Shown here one piece after another: positions 34,659 to 44,278 of a DNA stretch of 64,000 nucleotides. Made by a program: the position numbers and the translations under genes. Source of the stretch: Candidatus Albibeggiatoa sp. nov. NOAA (GTDB lineage: Bacteria > Pseudomonadota > Gammaproteobacteria > Beggiatoales > Beggiatoaceae); assembly GCA_025800385.1 (NCBI GenBank), contig JAOXRS010000120.1, positions 310,001 to 374,000 of the forward strand, written 5' to 3'. Position 1 is the stretch's first letter. Each line of letters begins with the position of its first letter. The notes beneath the pieces were generated by a model. The model was not told where the DNA came from. It was given only the letters and a program-made list of their open reading frames with translations, and made no database searches.

Positions 34659-37600
34659 ATGAGTCAAACACATAATATTTCTAACTATCAAATAATTGAA
34701 AAAATATATGAAAGCATAAATTCAATTGTTTACCGTACTATACACAATCATGATAATTTGCCTGTTATTCTTAAAATTCTAAAAAATGACTATCCAACTA
34801 CTGCTGAAATTACTCGCTATCATCAAGAATACAGCATTATTTCTGATCTGAAGGATATAGAGGGGATTGTGAATGTTTATGGCTTGGAAAAAAACAAAAA
34901 CACCCCTGTGCTGTGTATAGAAGATTTTCAAGGTGAATCTCTAAGCTATTGGTTGAAAAAACGTATTTTTAAATTAGAAGACCAACTTATGTTGGCAGTC
35001 ATTATCAGTAAAAATATCGCCCATATCCATCAGCAACAAATTATTCACAAAGACATTAACCCCGCCAATATCATTTGGAATCCTAAAACCAATATTGTCA
35101 AAATAATTGATTTTGGTATTTCAACCCAATTTTCCAAACAACGGCTCAATTTACAAAATCCCGAAGTATTAGAGGGTACGCTATCTTACATGTCACCTGA
35201 GCAAACAGGGCGTATGAATCGTGCGGTAGATTATCGTAGCGATTTCTATTCATTAGGCGTGACTTTATACGAATTATTCACGGGACAGTTACCGTTTGCG
35301 ACTCAAGATGCAATGGAGCTTGTACATAGCCATTTAGCAAAACAACCACTGGCTGCTGTTGAAATTAATCCAAACTTGCCAGAAATGATTTCCAATATTA
35401 TCAGTAAATTATTATCGAAAACGGCTGAGGAACGTTATCACAGTGCGTGGGGGATTCATGCTGATTTACAGCGTTGTTACGATGATTTACAAAATACTGG
35501 GCAAATTAAACCATTTGAGCTAGCACAAAAAGACATATCAGATCGATTTTATATTCCACAGAAGCTGTACGGGCGAGACAACGAAATCAAGCAATTACTA
35601 GCAGCATTTGAACGGGTGGCACAAGGCACAGCAGAAATCATGCTGGTTGCAGGTTATTCAGGTATTGGAAAATCAGTATTAGTCAAAGAAATCTACAGAG
35701 CACTGACCAAAAGTAACGGCTATTTTATTGGCGGCAAGTTCGACCAATTACAACGCAACGTGCCATACAGTGCCATCATCAATGCGTTTAAAGAATTAGT
35801 CCAACAATTATTAACTGAAAACGAAACCCAATTAAATCAATGGAAACAAAAGCTCTTAACTGCTTTACGCAGCAATGGACAAGTGATTATTGATGTGATT
35901 CCTGAAGTGGAGCAGATTATTGGTAAACAACCAGCAATTCCTGAGTTAAGCCCTGCCGAATCGCAAAACCGTTTTAATATGGTGTTTCAAAACTTTATTC
36001 AGGTATTTTGTCACCCCGATCATCCGCTAGTGATTTTTTTAGATGACTTACAATGGATTGATTCTGCGACCCTGAAATTATTAAAACTCATTGCAGAAAA
36101 TAAAGACAATACCGCGCTGTTTATCATCGGTGCATATCGAGACAATGAAGTTTCGCCAGCCCATCCTTTAGTATCGACTTTAGAAGAGCTACGTGAAGAG
36201 CAAGTGGCGATTAATCAAATCACTTTAAAACCTTTGGCGTTTGAGCATGTAAATCAATTAGTGATGGATAGCGTTCACCAACAGGATACGACGACCTTAA
36301 CCGATTTAGTGATTAGCAAAACCCAAGGTAATCCATTTTTTATCAACCAATTCCTACATGCGTTGTATAAAGAAAACCTCTTGTATTTCGTGCCGCCGAC
36401 GTTGGAGAAAAATGCGTATTGGCAATGGGATATTCAGAAAATCAAAGACATGAATATTACCGATAATGTAGTGGATTTGATGGTGAGCAAGTTAAAACAA
36501 CTGCCTGAATCTGCACAACAAGTATTGCGTTTGGCAGCTTGTGTCGGTAATCATTTTGATTTGGATATGTTGTCAATCATTTATGAAAAATCAACGGCTG
36601 ATACTTTCCAAGATTTAATGCCTATTTTAATAGAAGAGTTTATCTTGCCCTCTTCGTCGCTGGAATTGACAGATGATGACATACAATCTCCGTCATTAAC
36701 CATTCAACATTTTCGTTTTTTACATGATCGAGTGCAAGAAGCTGCTTATGCCTTAATTGATGATGAGCAGAAGCAAACAGTGCATTTACAAATTGGGCGT
36801 TTATTACTCAAGAACACATCCGATGAGACATTAGAAGAAAAAGTATTTGATATTGTAAATCAGTTTAATAAGGCATTGACGCACGTTTCTCATACTGAAG
36901 AAAAGTTAAAAATAGCCCAACTGAATTTGACTGCTGGCGAAAAAGCTAAAGAATCCAATGCTTACATTTTATCCTATGATTATTTGCAAAATGCGATTGA
37001 TTTGATTCATAACGAAAATCCTTGGCAAGATCATTATGAGTTAACGCTGGCGATTCACTGTGCTTTGGCTCAATTGGCATTTTTAACCGCTGACTTTGAG
37101 CAAATGGATCAATACATTGACACCGTGCTAAATAATGCAGCAAATACCTTTGATAAACTTTATGCCTACGAAGTCAGAATCCAATACCTGATTGCTGTGG
37201 CTAAACCCAGTGAAGCATTGCAACTTGGGCTTGAAGTGTTGTCTTTACTTGACCAGAATTTATCGACTGAATTATTAGAAGACATTGAGATTGAGTCTCT
37301 GATAAATCTGCCAATCATGCAGGACGCTGCCAAGCTTGCAACAATGCGGATATTGAACATGATTGTTGCGCCCTCTTGGATCAGCAATCCAGCCATTAAT
37401 GAACAGATTTGTCTCACCATGATTAACCTCTCATATCAATATGGCAACTGTGACTTTTCGGCAATGGCTTATACCTCGTACGGTGGTATTTTATGCGGAA
37501 AAATGGAGGTTGAAAAAGGTTATCAATTTGGCAAATTGGGTGTGGAATTAGTTGATAAGTTGGATGCGAAACAGTTCAAAGTCAGAGTATATGTATGGTT

Positions 37601-39875
37601 TTACTCAACAATCAAGCACTGGCGAAAACCTGTACGAGAAACAATTGAACCTTACTATAAGGTATTTCAGCTAGGCATAGACACAGGTGATATGGAATAC
37701 GCCTGTTACGCGCTGATTGAACCCGATATTTATCAGTTTCTAATGGGAACAAAGCTTGAAAAATTAGTGAATAAATACGCTGATTCTCGGGTTACAGTCC
37801 AAAAATTAAAACAAGATTTCGTTTATGACTTTTTTGCACCTTATAGTCAGACGTTACTTAACTTGCTTGGTCAGAACGGAGAGAAGACTGCTGAGTTAGA
37901 TGGGGATATTTTCAACAAGGCAGAATTAATACCCAAATTTATTGAGGAAGAGCAGTCTTTTTTATGTCGTGTCGCCTATCTGGCTCAAACAGTTCTAGCA
38001 TTTATTTTTCGAGATTGTGAAAGTGCTTACCAACACGCCTTACTAACAGAAAAAAGCAAAGAAGACTTTGGTGGTATGTTTCTTTTGGCAGCCCATAATT
38101 TTTATTGTTCTCTCTCTTTGTTGTCGCAAATACCTTGTTCAGAATCGGACACTTTATTAAAACAGGTTAATCAAAATCAAGTGGTTCTAAAACAGTGGGC
38201 ACACCATTCACCTGCCAATTTTCAACATAAATATGATCTCGTCGAAGCAGAAAAGGCACGCGTGTTGGATCAAGAATGGCAAGCTGCTAAGTTGTACGAC
38301 AAAGCTATTGCGGGCGCTCAAGAAAATCAATTCATTAACGAAGAAGCGTTGGCTTATGAATTAGCTGCCGAATTCTATTTAGCACAGAATATGGAGAAAT
38401 TTGCCAAAATCTATCTAACAGATGCACATTATGCTTATCAGCAATGGGGTGCAAAGGCAAAAGTTAAGGATTTAGAGCAACGCTATCCACAACTAGCATC
38501 TGTAAAACCGACTGAAGAGCGTTCAATTCATCCAACAACCGCGCAAACTCAAATGGCTTCAACATCAATGAGTAGTACACAATGGTTGGATTTAAGTAGC
38601 ATCTTGAAAGCAGCACAAACCCTATCCAGTGAGATTGTATTGGAACGTTTGTTAGAAAAAATGATGCAGGTTGTGATGGAAAATGCGGGCGCAGACCAAG
38701 GCTATTTATTACTACCTAAACAAGATCATTGGTTTATTGAAGCCCAAACCCATCTTAATCAAAAAACTGTAACTATTTTACAATCATTGCCAGTCGACGA
38801 GTATTTATTAGCGGAAAGTGTGTTGCATTATGTTGTGCGTACACAAAAGCCTATTGTATTGGACAATGCGGCTCAATCGGAACAATTTAATCATGATGCT
38901 CATATACTTAGTGAACAAACCCAATCTTTGTTATGTATGCCGTTATTAAATCGTGGCAAGCTGGTTGGTGTTTTATATTTGGAAAATAATTTAATTAAAG
39001 GGGCTTTTACGCCACAACGCTTGGAAATGTTAAATTTACTGTCTTCTCAATTGGCTATTTCAATTCAAAATGCGTTGTTTTATGCAGAATTAGAAGATAA
39101 AGTAGCTGAACGTACAACTGAGTTAAAACAACAAACTGTAGCTTTAGAACAGGCAAATGAGTCGTTAGTTCAATTAAATCAGGACAAAAATGAATTTCTA
39201 GGCATTGCTGCCCATGATTTAAAAAATCCGCTCGCTGCGATTCAAGGTTCAGCGGAATATATACAAGAAGAGTTTGATGAGTTACCACAAGAAGAATTAT
39301 TAGATAGCATTCAAATGATTGAATCCGCTTCGAGAAAAATGTTTAGCCTAATTACTAATTTGTTGGATGTGAATGCGATTGAGTCAGGTAAAATTAAAGT
39401 TAATTTACAACACGTAGATATTTTATATGTCTTGAAAAAAGTGGTAAATGAATATACCAAAAAAGCCGCAACCAAAAATATCAGTGTTCATTTTACTCCT
39501 GAAAAAAATAACTATTTTGCCTATGTTGATCCCAATACTGTACATCAAATTTTGGATAACTTGATTTCTAATGCAGTGAAATATTCGCCATTGGATAAAA
39601 ACGTATTTATTCGGATTACGTTGCAAACTGATATGATACGGATTGAAATTCAAGATGAAGGGCAAGGGTTAAGCCAAGCAGATCAAGCCAAATTATTTGG
39701 TAAATTTACCCGCTTGTCTACCAAACCCACTGCTGGCGAGCACTCTACAGGTTTAGGTTTATTTATCGTTAAAAAACTAGTTAATGCAATGGGAGGAAGA
39801 GTGTGGTGTGAAAGTGAATTAGGGTATGGTGCAACCTTTATTTTGACTGTGCCATCGCATAGTGAGGCATCATAG
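34659..39875 (+). CDS. Multidomain Ser/Thr protein kinase–AAA ATPase–GAF–histidine kinase
   Basis: 1738 residues in one reading frame. Residues 9-270 are a Hanks-type kinase: Lys39 (VILKILK), catalytic loop HKDINPAN (Asp132), DFG at 151-153, and SPEQTGRMNRAVDYRSDFYSLG. Residues about 300-560 are an AAA_16/STAND-like ATPase with Walker A GYSGIGKS and Walker B VIFLDDLQW. A roughly 700-residue helical TPR-like region follows. GAF spans about 1315-1470 (MENAGADQGYLLL). A short coiled coil leads to the H-box FLGIAAHDLKNP with His1519 and an HATPase ending GLGLFIVKKL. This trifunctional architecture is known in cyanobacteria and large sulfur bacteria. The input is unknown and no cognate regulator is adjacent. 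Confidence 0.93.
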   Translation: MSQTHNISNYQIIEKIYESINSIVYRTIHNHDNLPVILKILKNDYPTTAEITRYHQEYSIISDLKDIEGIVNVYGLEKNKNTPVLCIEDFQGESLSYWLKKRIFKLEDQLMLAVIISKNIAHIHQQQIIHKDINPANIIWNPKTNIVKIIDFGISTQFSKQRLNLQNPEVLEGTLSYMSPEQTGRMNRAVDYRSDFYSLGVTLYELFTGQLPFATQDAMELVHSHLAKQPLAAVEINPNLPEMISNIISKLLSKTAEERYHSAWGIHADLQRCYDDLQNTGQIKPFELAQKDISDRFYIPQKLYGRDNEIKQLLAAFERVAQGTAEIMLVAGYSGIGKSVLVKEIYRALTKSNGYFIGGKFDQLQRNVPYSAIINAFKELVQQLLTENETQLNQWKQKLLTALRSNGQVIIDVIPEVEQIIGKQPAIPELSPAESQNRFNMVFQNFIQVFCHPDHPLVIFLDDLQWIDSATLKLLKLIAENKDNTALFIIGAYRDNEVSPAHPLVSTLEELREEQVAINQITLKPLAFEHVNQLVMDSVHQQDTTTLTDLVISKTQGNPFFINQFLHALYKENLLYFVPPTLEKNAYWQWDIQKIKDMNITDNVVDLMVSKLKQLPESAQQVLRLAACVGNHFDLDMLSIIYEKSTADTFQDLMPILIEEFILPSSSLELTDDDIQSPSLTIQHFRFLHDRVQEAAYALIDDEQKQTVHLQIGRLLLKNTSDETLEEKVFDIVNQFNKALTHVSHTEEKLKIAQLNLTAGEKAKESNAYILSYDYLQNAIDLIHNENPWQDHYELTLAIHCALAQLAFLTADFEQMDQYIDTVLNNAANTFDKLYAYEVRIQYLIAVAKPSEALQLGLEVLSLLDQNLSTELLEDIEIESLINLPIMQDAAKLATMRILNMIVAPSWISNPAINEQICLTMINLSYQYGNCDFSAMAYTSYGGILCGKMEVEKGYQFGKLGVELVDKLDAKQFKVRVYVWFYSTIKHWRKPVRETIEPYYKVFQLGIDTGDMEYACYALIEPDIYQFLMGTKLEKLVNKYADSRVTVQKLKQDFVYDFFAPYSQTLLNLLGQNGEKTAELDGDIFNKAELIPKFIEEEQSFLCRVAYLAQTVLAFIFRDCESAYQHALLTEKSKEDFGGMFLLAAHNFYCSLSLLSQIPCSESDTLLKQVNQNQVVLKQWAHHSPANFQHKYDLVEAEKARVLDQEWQAAKLYDKAIAGAQENQFINEEALAYELAAEFYLAQNMEKFAKIYLTDAHYAYQQWGAKAKVKDLEQRYPQLASVKPTEERSIHPTTAQTQMASTSMSSTQWLDLSSILKAAQTLSSEIVLERLLEKMMQVVMENAGADQGYLLLPKQDHWFIEAQTHLNQKTVTILQSLPVDEYLLAESVLHYVVRTQKPIVLDNAAQSEQFNHDAHILSEQTQSLLCMPLLNRGKLVGVLYLENNLIKGAFTPQRLEMLNLLSSQLAISIQNALFYAELEDKVAERTTELKQQTVALEQANESLVQLNQDKNEFLGIAAHDLKNPLAAIQGSAEYIQEEFDELPQEELLDSIQMIESASRKMFSLITNLLDVNAIESGKIKVNLQHVDILYVLKKVVNEYTKKAATKNISVHFTPEKNNYFAYVDPNTVHQILDNLISNAVKYSPLDKNVFIRITLQTDMIRIEIQDEGQGLSQADQAKLFGKFTRLSTKPTAGEHSTGLGLFIVKKLVNAMGGRVWCESELGYGATFILTVPSHSEAS

Positions 39876-39953
39876 GTCAATTAATTGGAATGTTCACAAA
39901 AATAACATTGTATTAGAAGCGGCTTTCAATAGATTTAATAGAAATCCTGTAAG

Positions 39954-39980
39954 AGCCTCAAAGGAAAATGTTTTGAGGCT
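39954..39980. terminator. Perfect stem-loop between convergent kinase and LRR genes
   Basis: 9-bp perfect inverted repeat AGCCTCAAA/TTTGAGGCT with a 9-base loop. No T-run follows on either strand, so it is a candidate bidirectional terminator or mRNA-end stabiliser. Confidence 0.45.
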
Positions 39981-40000
39981 ACTCGATTTGGGATAGATAT

Positions 40001-42271
40001 TTATTGACAAGCTGTAATCGGAATAGCTAACCCCTCTACATCATTAAATTGATGAGCTAGATTATCATTTGCTATCGTTAGTTCGCAGGAATCAGGATTT
40101 AACAAGTGCATACCAAAAGCAGTTTTGTGGCTGCCAATAAGCAAGTCACCTGTATTCATCATTTCAAGTGCTTCGATTTCACCTTGTAAATCTGAGCAGA
40201 GTACTTCTAATTTATCTGACTCAAGGTCGTATTGCCACAGTTGACCATTTGCTCCACCATAGAAAATAGTGGTATCGGTTTGTTTACTGAGAGTTAAACC
40301 TTCTAATGCCACGGTAGATGCTAGTACTAACGTGCCTTGTCCTGATACCACATCAATAGTGATAAGCCCTTGTCCTTTTGCCCAAGCATATAAAGTGCCG
40401 TCTGGACTAAAAGCGAGGTCTTCAATTTCTGCAAATTGGGTGTCACCAATAGTGGTTAATTTACCTGTTTTAGGATTGACTTCGTATAAATAACCTATTT
40501 CTCCAGTTGTTGCAGTATCACCAGCAGCAGCGTAAAGTTTATCAGTTTGGGGATGAATTGCTAAGGATTCGATGTCATAGCCTGTATATGGATTGCCTAG
40601 TTTAGTGATGCTTAAGTCATCCAAATTAACAGTAAAGAATTGTGAGTTGTTGCGTTTATCATCATGAACGGCGTATAGTTGGCAAGTTATGTTTTCTGGA
40701 CAGTTGTTTTGGGTGTTGCGCCACCGAGAATCTTTACTATCAAGAATAGCTTGGATAGTGGTATTGGTTGGATTGAGGCAGTTATTGTAAACCCGTAAAG
40801 TATTCAAACTTTGTAGAATATCAGCAAACCCAAGTGATACCTCCCCAGTTAGCTGATTTGAGTCTAACCAAAGGTTTGTTAGATTAGTTAAGTTGCTTAA
40901 TTCAAACGGTATCTCACCAATTAGTTGATTCGAGTTTAACCAAAGGGTTGTTAAATTTGTTAAATTACCTAGTTCAGATGGTATTTTTCCGCTTAGCTGA
41001 TTTCTGTCTAAGGTAAGACTTATCAGATTAGCCAAATTGCCTAACTCAGACGGTATCTCCCCACTTAATTGATTAGCGTATAACGAAAGCCACCTCAGGT
41101 TAGCCAAATTGCCTAACTCAGATGGTATTTCTCCGCTTAGTTGATTATCAGGTAAGTAAAGGCTCACCAAATTAGCTAAACCACCTAATTCAGGCAATAT
41201 TTTACCGCTTAGTTGATTAGCACCTATGCCAAGGCTCGTCAGATTAGCTAAACTGCCTAACTCAGATGGTATCTCCCCACTTAATCGATTATAAGATAAG
41301 CTAAGCTTCGTCAGATTAGCTAAACTGCCTAACTCAGGTGGTATCTTCCCACTTAGTTGATTTTCGCCTAAGTAAAGCTGCTCCAAATTAACTAAATTGC
41401 TTAATTCAGGTGGTATCTCTCCTCTTAGTTGATTATGAGTTAGGTTCAGCTCTGTCAGATTAGCCAAACTGCTCAATTCAGGTGGTATCTTCCCGCTTAG
41501 TTCATTATAATTTAAATGAAGCCTTGCCAAATTAGCCAAACTGCTCAATTCAGGTGGTATCTCCCCGCTTAGTTGATTATGAGATAAGTAAAGTCCCTTC
41601 AGATTAGCTAGATTGCTTAATTCAAGCGGAATTTCACCACTTAGTTGGTTTGAGCTTAAGCTAAGTTCTGTCAGATTAGCTAAATTACTTAATTCAGGTG
41701 ATATTTCACCACTTAAATTGTTTGCGGTTAAGTGAAGTTTCGTCAGATTAGCTAAATTGATTAGTTCAAGTGGTATCTCTCCTCTTAGTTGGTTATTACT
41801 TAATCGAAGCTCTTTCAGATTAGCTAAATCGCCTAATTCAGGCGGTATCTCCCCGCTTAATTGGTTTGCTCCTAAGTTAAGCAACGTCAGATTAGTTAAA
41901 TTGCCTAATTCAGGTGGTATCTCACCATTCAGCTGGTTAGCGTATGACGAAAGCTTCACCAGATTAGTTAAATTGCCTAATTCAGACGGTATTGTCCCAT
42001 TTAATCGGTTAAGGTACATATTTATATTGACAACATGACCTGATGTAACACTTACTCCATGCCAACTATCAACAGACGTAGCCATTTTCCAGTTAGTATT
42101 ATTCTTCCAATTATCCCCATCAGTACTGTCATACAAAGCTACCAATGCTTCGCACTCTATTTTGGGGATACCAGTTGTTGCAGTATCTACACAAGAAAAT
42201 GCATAACTACCAGAATGAGCTAGGTAAGATACCAATGTCACAATGGCTACTAAAAATGGATGTTTCTTCAT
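40001..42271 (-). CDS. Exported leucine-rich-repeat protein with C-terminal propeller-like domain
   Basis: 756 residues. Signal peptide (FLVAIVTLVSYLAHSGSYA). A plant-like LRR N-cap follows: ECEALVALYDSTDGDNWKNN and then SWHGVSV. Residues 88-471 are sixteen perfect 24-residue LRRs of the plant-specific type (NQLSGEIPPELGNLANLTxLxL), with a seventeenth partial unit at 472. After a Cys-containing cap (NNCLNPTN) comes a roughly 220-residue domain of repeated strands such as IESLAIHPQTDKLYAAAG and IEDLAFSPDGTLYAWAKG, consistent with a beta-propeller. It is probably a surface or secreted binding protein. The nearly uniform repeats suggest recent expansion. Confidence 0.9.
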   Translation of the reverse strand: MKKHPFLVAIVTLVSYLAHSGSYAFSCVDTATTGIPKIECEALVALYDSTDGDNWKNNTNWKMATSVDSWHGVSVTSGHVVNINMYLNRLNGTIPSELGNLTNLVKLSSYANQLNGEIPPELGNLTNLTLLNLGANQLSGEIPPELGDLANLKELRLSNNQLRGEIPLELINLANLTKLHLTANNLSGEISPELSNLANLTELSLSSNQLSGEIPLELSNLANLKGLYLSHNQLSGEIPPELSSLANLARLHLNYNELSGKIPPELSSLANLTELNLTHNQLRGEIPPELSNLVNLEQLYLGENQLSGKIPPELGSLANLTKLSLSYNRLSGEIPSELGSLANLTSLGIGANQLSGKILPELGGLANLVSLYLPDNQLSGEIPSELGNLANLRWLSLYANQLSGEIPSELGNLANLISLTLDRNQLSGKIPSELGNLTNLTTLWLNSNQLIGEIPFELSNLTNLTNLWLDSNQLTGEVSLGFADILQSLNTLRVYNNCLNPTNTTIQAILDSKDSRWRNTQNNCPENITCQLYAVHDDKRNNSQFFTVNLDDLSITKLGNPYTGYDIESLAIHPQTDKLYAAAGDTATTGEIGYLYEVNPKTGKLTTIGDTQFAEIEDLAFSPDGTLYAWAKGQGLITIDVVSGQGTLVLASTVALEGLTLSKQTDTTIFYGGANGQLWQYDLESDKLEVLCSDLQGEIEALEMMNTGDLLIGSHKTAFGMHLLNPDSCELTIANDNLAHQFNDVEGLAIPITACQ
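40859..42010 (-). repeat. Sixteen 72-bp tandem repeats encoding plant-type LRRs
   Basis: The DNA unit of 72 bp encodes 24 residues. The positions between units are highly alike (recurring CAGATTAGCCAAA, CTCAGTTGATTA-type blocks), with variation concentrated at the solvent-exposed x positions. All copies stay in frame. Confidence 0.9.
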
Positions 42272-42531
42272 AATATAAGGTGCCTTAGTTTTAGTGAATG
42301 AAATACCCCAATAATCCTATAACTCGCAACACCTTATAATTACATAATATGATTACTTTTTCAATAAATTAAAAATTAATAAAAATTATTTAGAGCAAGG
42401 TTGATTTGTTTGATGACAAATAGATAATTCTGAATTTAAAGTCAACATATGTATTTTACGAAAATAAGATAAATAGATTAATATTTACAATTAGATAGAT
42501 TTAAATTTCTTGAAACGCTTAAAAAGAATAA

Positions 42532-42675
42532 ATGATGAGTTTCGTACTATGTTTACCAGATTATTACAAATCTGAAATTGAGACTATAAAAGGTAATGTG
42601 TCTATCAATCAGTTTATCGTGTATGTGGTAGCTGAAAAAATAGCAACGTTAAAAACCGTAGAACAGTTAAAATAA
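42532..42675 (+). CDS. Short HicB/CopG-like antitoxin fragment
   Basis: A 47-residue ORF starting ATGATGAGT. It reads VLCLPDYYKSEIETIKGNVSINQFIVYVVAEKIATL in two stretches, very like the ribbon-helix-helix antitoxin pattern LPDSLY..I..LA...GVSINQFI..AVAEK.A.L. The helix-turn GNVSINQF is well conserved. It ends shortly after, in VEQLK, where longer homologues continue. No toxin gene is adjacent on either side. It is either a solitary small RHH protein or a truncated remnant. It lies beside the broken TPS array, in a region of evident rearrangement. Confidence 0.5.
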   Translation: MMSFVLCLPDYYKSEIETIKGNVSINQFIVYVVAEKIATLKTVEQLK

Positions 42676-42755
42676 AAAGGCTTGGAAGGCTCCTGTAAGC
42701 AAGGGTTGTCCATTTTAGCAAAATCCCCTGACTGAGAACCTTTTGACAAAGATGT

Positions 42756-43220
42756 TTAATTGCAAGAAGCGAGTTTATATGCTGAGCTTGGAATCCAGTC
42801 CTCTTAAAGGTGGTTGGAACTCTGTGGGTAACTGACCTGCAATTGCAGCTTTACATACATCTTTAATTTGAGCTTGTTCAGAAAAATTTTTATTGAGATG
42901 TAATAGCCCCGTGCTCACGGTTTTATCGGGTGAGGTAATTTCAATATTGCCATCAATCCCTAAACGTGACGAGGCAGACACCAAATAATTAAACTCGGTT
43001 CATTACCAGTCACACGAGAAATCACATTTCGAATCTTTTCAGAACCAATAAATTGTGCGGTTTCGCCTGCATTTAAATTGAAGCTATCAAAACTGTGGAA
43101 TAAATTACTGCCAACGGTTTGCCCAAATTCTTGCGGAATATTGTAAAGCCCGTTGTTAATTGAAATTTCCACTTGTGCCATATTGGTCAGACACACAAGC
43201 AGGCATAGAAATCTGCACAT
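42756..43220 (-). pseudogene. Internally deleted TPS exoprotein gene (tpsA relic, copy A)
   Basis: It opens as a TPS exoprotein: signal peptide MCRFLCLLVCLTNMAQ, then GLYNIPQEFGQTVGSNLFHSF and FIGSEKIRNVISRVTGNEPSLI. It then jumps (about 42985-42992) straight to the C-terminal region SASSRLGIDGNIEITSP in another frame, where the intact neighbour has roughly 650 codons. The N-terminus also lacks eight codons between two SIN direct repeats. A further loss of about 40 bases after PTEFQPPL causes a second frameshift, after which IPSSAYKLASCN still matches the intact end IPSSASRLRLSICK. It is clearly dead, with the promoter block retained upstream. Confidence 0.85.
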
Positions 43221-43313
43221 TTTCCCCTTCCCCATTTAAAATCATAGATTTAATTTTACAATAGCATGGGAAACAAGCAAGATAAAGACCTTTATTTACA
43301 AGTGGATAATTGC

Positions 43314-43408
43314 AGATGTGAGGTAGAACTTGGTATTCAATTATCAATAAAAGTATTTGAAAAGCGACATATATTGATTTTGAAAGTTAAGGGCGGCTAA
43401 AACTCAGT
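43314..43408 (-). pseudogene. 3' end fragment of another TPS gene (copy B tail)
   Basis: This stretch aligns throughout with the last codons of the intact gene at 46118-46215. Blocks such as TTCAATTATCAATAAAAG, TTTGAAAAGCGACATATATTGA and AAGGGCGGCT correspond to TCCAATCATCAACAAAATC, TTGGAAAAGCGATACATATTAA and AAAGGTGGCT. It ends with codons for LQLSTCK-stop, directly upstream of the promoter block of copy A. It has lost its reading frame. Confidence 0.75.
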
Positions 43409-43539
43409 GAGTAATGATTCGATAACCGCCACTTATAGTTTTCACTTGTTTACCAAGTTCTGCTTAGTCATATTTGCTAGCAAAGCTCCATTTTGTGAAT
43501 CGCTGAAATAATTTTCAACAAACAGAGCTTTAAGGCAAG

Positions 43540-44163
43540 CTATTTACCTGTGTAATTTGCAGCAATATATTCTCCATTGATTGTAAGAAAAACATAAAGT
43601 TTCTGTTTATCAAGATCAGCAATTGTTTCATTGTTGAAAGTCACGACCCATTCGAGATTATCATTAAAGGCTTTTTTCTCGACAGAATTTACCTGTTTGG
43701 ATGACCAACTTTTATCAATCTTCTCTCTTTCAACAAGTGAGGCGATGATTTGAGCTGCTTTTTTTTCAGCGATTTGTTGATCAATAGGCATTTGTGCATG
43801 GCTATGACCATGTTCTGTACTTGGTATAGCAGGTAGGTAATTTACCGAAATATATTCCCCTTCTGTTGTCAGAGACACATAAAGTTGCTGCTTATCAAGG
43901 TCAGTCATTGCTTCATTGCTGAAAAGCACAACCCATTCAGGATTGCCGTTAACCACCTTTTTCTCGGTAGAGTTTGCTTGTCTGGATAACCAACTTTTAT
44001 CAATCTTCTCTTCTTTGACAAGTGAGGCGATGATTTGAGCTGCTTTTTTTTCAGCGATTTGTTGATTAATGGGGTCTGGGGCATGGCTATGACCAGCACC
44101 AGCCATAACCGATGTGCTAAAAAGCCAGACGGGTAATAGTAGTGTGATTGCTAAAGTTTTCAT
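43540..44163 (-). CDS. Exported protein with two DUF6488-like repeats
   Basis: 207 residues. Signal peptide MKTLAITLLLPVWLFSTSVMA, then GHSHAPDPINQQIAEKKAAQIIASL, then a first domain ending LYVSLTTEGEYISVNY. The whole unit is repeated from GHSHAQMPIDQQIAEKK to LYVFLTINGEYIAANYTGK. The period is 95 codons (285 bp) with long identical DNA stretches, so the duplication is recent. Each unit starts with GHSHA, a potential metal-binding His pair. The fold and neighbourhood resemble small periplasmic DUF6488 proteins found near metal-efflux and HupE genes (family name from memory). Probably periplasmic metal handling. Confidence 0.75.
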   Translation of the reverse strand: MKTLAITLLLPVWLFSTSVMAGAGHSHAPDPINQQIAEKKAAQIIASLVKEEKIDKSWLSRQANSTEKKVVNGNPEWVVLFSNEAMTDLDKQQLYVSLTTEGEYISVNYLPAIPSTEHGHSHAQMPIDQQIAEKKAAQIIASLVEREKIDKSWSSKQVNSVEKKAFNDNLEWVVTFNNETIADLDKQKLYVFLTINGEYIAANYTGK

Positions 44164-44278
44164 GTGTGTTTTTCCAATTTATTTAGTGAATTATTACGTG
44201 AATACTCATGTTTTGAGTAATCTGTTATCACGATAATAAAAAAGCTAGATAGTCATTTTTGCTGCATAAAACCTTCTA

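Noticed and set aside
40859-42010. Regular 72-bp repeats as a CRISPR array
   Set aside because: Units are contiguous with no unique spacers and encode in-frame LRRs.
42960-43235. Treating the TPS relic as a short functional 91-residue gene
   Set aside because: Its last eight residues are an out-of-frame read of the C-terminal coding region; the secretion domain is truncated.
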